Shown here: piece after piece, positions 59,869 through 64,000 of the stretch
Position numbering within the stretch: position 1 is the stretch's first letter
Layout: each line of letters starts with the position of its first letter
DNA from: Pholiota molesta
Taxonomy: Eukaryota > Basidiomycota > Agaricomycetes > Agaricales > Strophariaceae
NCBI GenBank assembly: GCA_014925825.1
Contig: JACGCK010000076.1
Location: 124,001 to 188,000 of the forward strand
Reading direction: 5' to 3'
DNA length: 64,000 nt
The notes under the pieces: generated by a model
The model's input: only the letters and a program-made list of their open reading frames with translations
Databases searched by the model: none
What the model was told of the DNA's origin: nothing
Translations under genes and position numbers: made by a program

Positions 59869-61072
59869 TTACTTCGGCGAATGCTTCGATCGCGGTCTAA
59901 TTTTGTTCTTCTTCAAGGTCAGAGGTCGAGGTTTGCCTCGCAGCCGCTGATATACGCCACACGCATTACAGAGCTGGTCACCGGTTTTACTTCTCCGCCA
60001 TACCGATGTGTGATGAGTGCGACAGTGGCTGCACTCTGGACCGACGTAATTGGGGTCCGATTCCTCAGAGGAGCTTCCGTCATCGTCGGCGTCAATGAGC
60101 TCCTGAGGTCGAAGCTTGTTACGCTGCTGCAAGTATAGACCGCAGGCGTTGCACAAGGGCTTCATCGTGGATGGATCTCGACGCCAGAGAGGGGTGGTAG
60201 TCGCTCGGCAATGGGAGCAGCTCTTTCCTGTCTCAGGACGATCCTCGCTAGTTCGCCTAGTCGCGGTCGACGGTGGTCCTGAGCCAGAAGCCTGTCTAGG
60301 GCGATGAACATAGACAGGCGATGGAGAAGGGGACGGGACGTCAGGGGAGATGCGGTGAGGAAAGGAGAATCCGTCAAGGGGAATGGCCTGCTCATTGGCA
60401 GGAGTATAAAGCGCGGACGATGACGAGGAATCGGAATTAGACATTATCATATGGTCAAAATTATCGAACTCTGAGATTTCGAGGTTAAGGTGACTGTTCC
60501 ACGACGATGGCTCATCTGGGAACCTTTGAAATTGACTGTTTGTGGGCGCGGCAGAACTCGCGTCCATCTCCCAGGAATTCCAATTTGGCACCGATGGTTG
60601 CATAGCCGCAGACATACCCCGAGAGTAGTGATTTTCAAAGCCAGATGGACGAAGCAACTGAGATGAACCGGAGAATGTGGAGCTCGAGATCTCTTGATGG
60701 GCATGTTGAGGGTGAAGGGAATTAGGGAGAGACTGTTCGTTAGGACATTCCAAGCGCCTTTCGCGAGAGCGTATGTGTGGCTGCTGCTGAGCAAGCCAAC
60801 GCGCTCGTTGTTGGTCCTGACTGACAAGGGAGTCAACACCGTTGTACGACTGTCGTTGATCTAAATAAACTGTAAGCACCACCGAAATATATTTCACAGA
60901 ACGACTCACTCATTGACCAATTTCCCGGACCCCCATTCCCTGAGCCAGGCGGATACATCGCGGAAGAAGGGTAGGTGCAGATCATAGATGAATTACTGGT
61001 GGAGGAATTAAGCGTCTGGTTCTTATCGTGAGGAGAAAAGTCAATCGAATGTTGGCGAGTATGCAAGGGCAT
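59869..61072 (-). CDS. Two-finger GATA-type zinc finger transcription factor
   Basis: Nuclear DNA-binding regulator, 384 residues from exons 61072-60910 and 60860-59869, which join in frame. The start MPLHTRQHSIDF was chosen because the frame upstream is less protein-like. Two C-x2-C...C-x2-C GATA fingers sit near the C-terminus. The first is CSHCRATTTPLWRRD...CNACG with an 18-residue loop, and the second is CSHCRTHHTSVWRRS...CNACG with a 17-residue loop. They are separated by an acidic linker (DADDDGSSSEESD) of about 30 residues, and the protein ends in a basic tail. Fungal two-finger GATA factors include iron (SRE/URBS1) regulators, but those have a cysteine-rich linker that is missing here, so the target pathway is open. 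Confidence 0.88.
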
Positions 61073-61940
61073 GTTCAGGTTGAAAGGGATGTTTGCGCAA
61101 TACTGTGACTCGGATATTATATAGCGAACACACCGAAAGCGAGTCGATGACAAAGTAGCTCTGCCGAGATTTCGAGATTAAACTCCATGCAGGGCGAGAT
61201 CTAAGCTGAACCTGTGACGTTTGCGTGAATGTCAATACAGAATGGATGTGAACTTCAAGCTCAGGGCCTAAAGTAAGAACGATCAACCGCGTCACCTTCA
61301 GGCGCCTCGAGACCTGGACCTTTATCTGGAAATAGAATCTAAGACCGTAGAATATCCCTCGAACCCCATTTGCAGCCTACTAAAAGTAGGTGAATAGATT
61401 GATGGAGATTCCAACCTTCAATCCTTTGAGGCCACTGTTCGATAACGTGACATGTAATCCAACGATCTCTGTGATGGCCGACGGTTTCGGATTATCGATC
61501 TGACTCGAGTCAATATTCCGCTTCCGCTCCTACAAGGCTGCAAAGTGTTGAAACTGGCAACTTCAAAGGTTTAATTCTAAATACGCCAAAGGGATTTGCG
61601 CCTTCAGTTTACATTACACAAATGACTCATCTGAGGATTCTGAGCTTCAGCTGCCAGTAATCTCCGGACGTTTTATCAGAAAGAGGGACGGAAGAAAAGG
61701 ACCGAAACAATTAGTGGCATGCCCCAAGTTAGGTGTTTGTCGGTCTATGTACGTGAGCTTAAAAAGTGAAGCATCAGTATCGAAGCATCAGTATCAAAGC
61801 GCACGTTATCATCATTTCCTTCACAATGCTGTACATTTCTGGGGTAAGTATACACCGGTTTCTTTGTAAAACAGTATTTTCACCTTCCCTTTCGCAGCTT
61901 CTACACCACAGAGTCCATTGCGGCAGCACATGCTGACCCG
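61073..61940. other. Intergenic upstream of the GATA factor
   Basis: Promoter-side DNA of the GATA gene; no separate gene is supportable. Confidence 0.4.
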
Positions 61941-61949
61941 CTGAGATAT

Positions 61950-62675
61950 TTATATCCAGGGCCTCAATGGAATCGACACCGATGATCAAGATACGCCAAG
62001 CCTCTTCATTGGTGTTTCAAAATCCAGGAAGAGTCGGGAAGAGCAGAAACAACGCTAGTGGGGCGGGAGCCCCTATATCCTCGCACGGTGGGCACATCAT
62101 TGATCGATTCTCACGTGGAGTTTCTCTGGACAATCTGCAGTCTCATATACAATGTGGTTGGAGAGATTCGAAGAACTTCCACTCTTTGGAACCAGAAAGA
62201 AAGGCTCTTCAACTCATTCCGACATATCTGCCCTTTCATAATTTCCTCTGCTCCTCCCGACTGCAAATAACGGACAGTTCCCGTCGCGAGAATGTGATAT
62301 ACACATGAAGGCCAGTACAGCCCGTCGGCTTCACACTTTCCGGAACTGTCATATGTCTTGCATCTCTTTGGCGACAGTCGTGCCGCATTATTCGACGATA
62401 TTATTGCGTCTCCAGGCAGCATTCGGCGGGTTGGACGGTCGCTCATTCGCAGCGGCAGCGGTAAGCGCTCAGGAGGACTTGCACTGCCAAGAACACGTAC
62501 TACTTTGATGCGATTTTCCCAGGTGTCCTCTTCGCACGTATGTGTGGTGATTCGTGAACTATCTATCAGATTGCCTCGGCCTCGCCTTGAACCTTGGAAT
62601 CATGGGCCGACTTACTTAATTTCTGTTAGCCTTCTTGATGGATTCAACCTCTCGAACAAAAAGAATCCGTGATAT
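61950..62675 (+). pseudogene. Possible relic of an arrestin-like gene
   Basis: Coding-like text occurs in changing frames: a piece with VGEIRRTSTLWNQKERLFNS, then after stops one with SHFPELSYVLHLFGDSRAA. Both resemble the N-terminal domain of basidiomycete arrestin-like proteins by pattern only. Several stops and frame changes are not explained by good introns, so a relic is more likely than a gene. Confidence 0.25.
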
Positions 62676-62679
62676 GAAG

Positions 62680-63440
62680 CGAGGATAGGACGCAGACAGA
62701 CGTGAAATCGACTCTTCTATGGCTGTGATGACCCCGTTGATGCAGGCAAGTCCTTTGTCTTCTAATCCCACGAGAAGCGGCAATCGGAAAATACAACAAA
62801 TACTTAACAGAGCAAGTCTTCAATAAAATTTCCCACCTCGAGTCTGGACCGGACGTTTGTACGTTTGTACTTACGAACGTTTCCCAGACCCTCGGGCTCT
62901 CGTCGAGGACCGCAAGTCACAAGAAGCGAAACGACTCTTGTCTTGAGGAGGCGGATGAAGACTTCGTGATGTAGTTTCAATTTTGGCCAGTTCTCATCAT
63001 CTGCTGTATGTATTGCCGCGATTATCAATTATCAATGGGCAATGGGTTTGGGATACAAATAGGATTCGCAGAACTTGGCAGAAGACATTGATATTTGAAC
63101 GCTGAAATATTGAGAGGCCGACGAGCTACCAATCTCTTTGTGTTGATACAATGCAGCGCAAGCCGGATCTTGTATGTGTGAAATTACAGCATGATATTAG
63201 AAGATGTGCATTGCTGCATAAGACGAGTATGCTTGATTCAGTTATAAGACACCAAGTAACTCACATGTCCAGCTCGCATGCCGCTAGATAACAGAAATAC
63301 TGCGAAGCGATCTTATCTGCAAGCGCCTAAGAGTTTGGATGTCATGTCCCGAGATCATCGAAGCTTCCTGCACGCCGAATTCGAGTTGTTGGTACATAGT
63401 AAAACGTCCAAACAGTCTGTCCGAATTCAATGGCCATCAT
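62680..63440. other. Intergenic
   Basis: No gene is supportable; short overlapping frames only. Confidence 0.4.
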
Positions 63441-63444
63441 TAGG

Positions 63445-63522
63445 GTGTTTCACGATAGGTTAAGACCCAAGTTGGGACCAAGTTGGGACCCAAGTTGGCC
63501 AACTTAACCTATCGTGAAACAC
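63445..63522. repeat. Perfect 20-bp inverted repeat with repeated loop
   Basis: Arms GTGTTTCACGATAGGTTAAG (63445-63464) and its exact reverse complement (63503-63522) enclose a 38-base loop. The loop holds three CAAGTTGG units at 63468, 63479 and 63491. Could be a small hairpin element, a MITE remnant or an RNA hairpin. Confidence 0.8.
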
Positions 63523-64000
63523 AATACATTATCGATAGTTTCCGCACGACATGCATAATACGAGCTTTGCTACCGCCATACATAGTCAAAATGCTTATAA
63601 GTATTCGTTTCACTACGACAGATGCACCACTTAATTGCGTACTCCAACCACATGCTAATCAGCGCCCATAAGTGCTTCATTTAGACTTGCAGTGCCCCCG
63701 GATGCCACTGGAGTACCGACACGGAGGAGAGTTTGGATTAGCAGGGTATCAGCTGTACAGTTTTACATTGGTGGATCACAATATACATGGATGAAAATCA
63801 GGATACAAACTGTCTGTTAAGCTGGAGTACTAGTAAATAAACGAAAATTTGAAAGATGGCTTTGGACAATCAAATTCTGTCGATTGAGCTGTCGGCTGCA
63901 ATAATCCCGGGTTTAACACCATCGCATTTAAAATAAGTATCAGAGTAAAAATGGGAAAACATGAGGTCAATATCGTTATTCATAGAGTTGTTATTCATAG
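63523..64000. other. Terminal AT-rich stretch
   Basis: No gene is seen. The window ends in non-coding AT-rich DNA. Confidence 0.4.

Noticed and set aside
1..64000. CRISPR arrays, operons, prokaryotic defence systems, tRNA or rRNA genes
   Set aside because: Spliced genes and content are basidiomycete; no spacer-repeat arrays and no convincing tRNA or rRNA sequence were found by eye, although a tRNA scan was not possible.

Overview
The window looks like nuclear DNA from a wood-decay basidiomycete (Agaricomycetes, possibly Polyporales). Genes are split by many 45-75 bp GT-AG introns. The gene content includes class I hydrophobins, glucuronoyl esterases (CE15), a GPI-type GH16 enzyme, an Agaricomycete-type P450, MFS hexose transporters, a PTR2 peptide transporter, HET-domain proteins and a two-finger GATA factor. 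No prokaryotic features were seen. All gene models are read by eye from sequence; where given, splice sites were chosen because they keep the reading frame and restore family motifs.

Layout: 1-2.6 kb has no supportable gene. HET gene 1 (-) is at 2.6-4.9 kb. Glucuronoyl esterase copy 1 (damaged) and hydrophobin copy 1 (+) lie at 5.8-8.0 kb. An HNH-type protein (-) is at 8.7-10.2 kb, then a decayed gene and HET gene 2 (+) at 12.4-14.5 kb. From 14.9 to 19.7 kb there are relics, a small secreted cysteine-rich protein (-), repeat A and a hexose-transporter fragment. A large WW/membrane protein gene (+) fills 21.0-24.9 kb and a PTR2 transporter (-) 25.2-27.6 kb. Repeat B and a tyrosine recombinase (+) lie at 28.8-31.4 kb. 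Hexose transporter 1 (-) is at 32-34 kb, a cyclin-like gene (+) at 35.9-36.9 kb and hexose transporter 2 (+) at 40.3-43.0 kb. HET gene 3 (-) is at 43.3-45.6 kb. A P450 relic and a complete P450 (+) lie at 46.9-49.6 kb, and a GH16 enzyme (+) at 50-51.5 kb. Hydrophobin copy 2 and intact glucuronoyl esterase copy 2 (-) are at 52.1-54.4 kb. A conserved unknown (-) is at 56.2-57.0 kb and a GATA factor (-) at 59.9-61.1 kb. The last 3 kb hold only relics and a hairpin.

The main theme is repeated duplication. A 2.7 kb block with the esterase and hydrophobin occurs twice in opposite orientation, 43.6 kb apart. One esterase copy is intact and the other carries a shifted splice acceptor and a -2/-1 frameshift pair. 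HET genes occur three times with a matching N-terminal micro-exon plan, and hexose transporters occur as two intact genes plus one relic. A second 0.9 kb inverted repeat (A/B) sits beside a tyrosine recombinase. Together this looks like a rearranged accessory region for lignocellulose breakdown, sugar and peptide uptake, surface proteins and self/non-self recognition.
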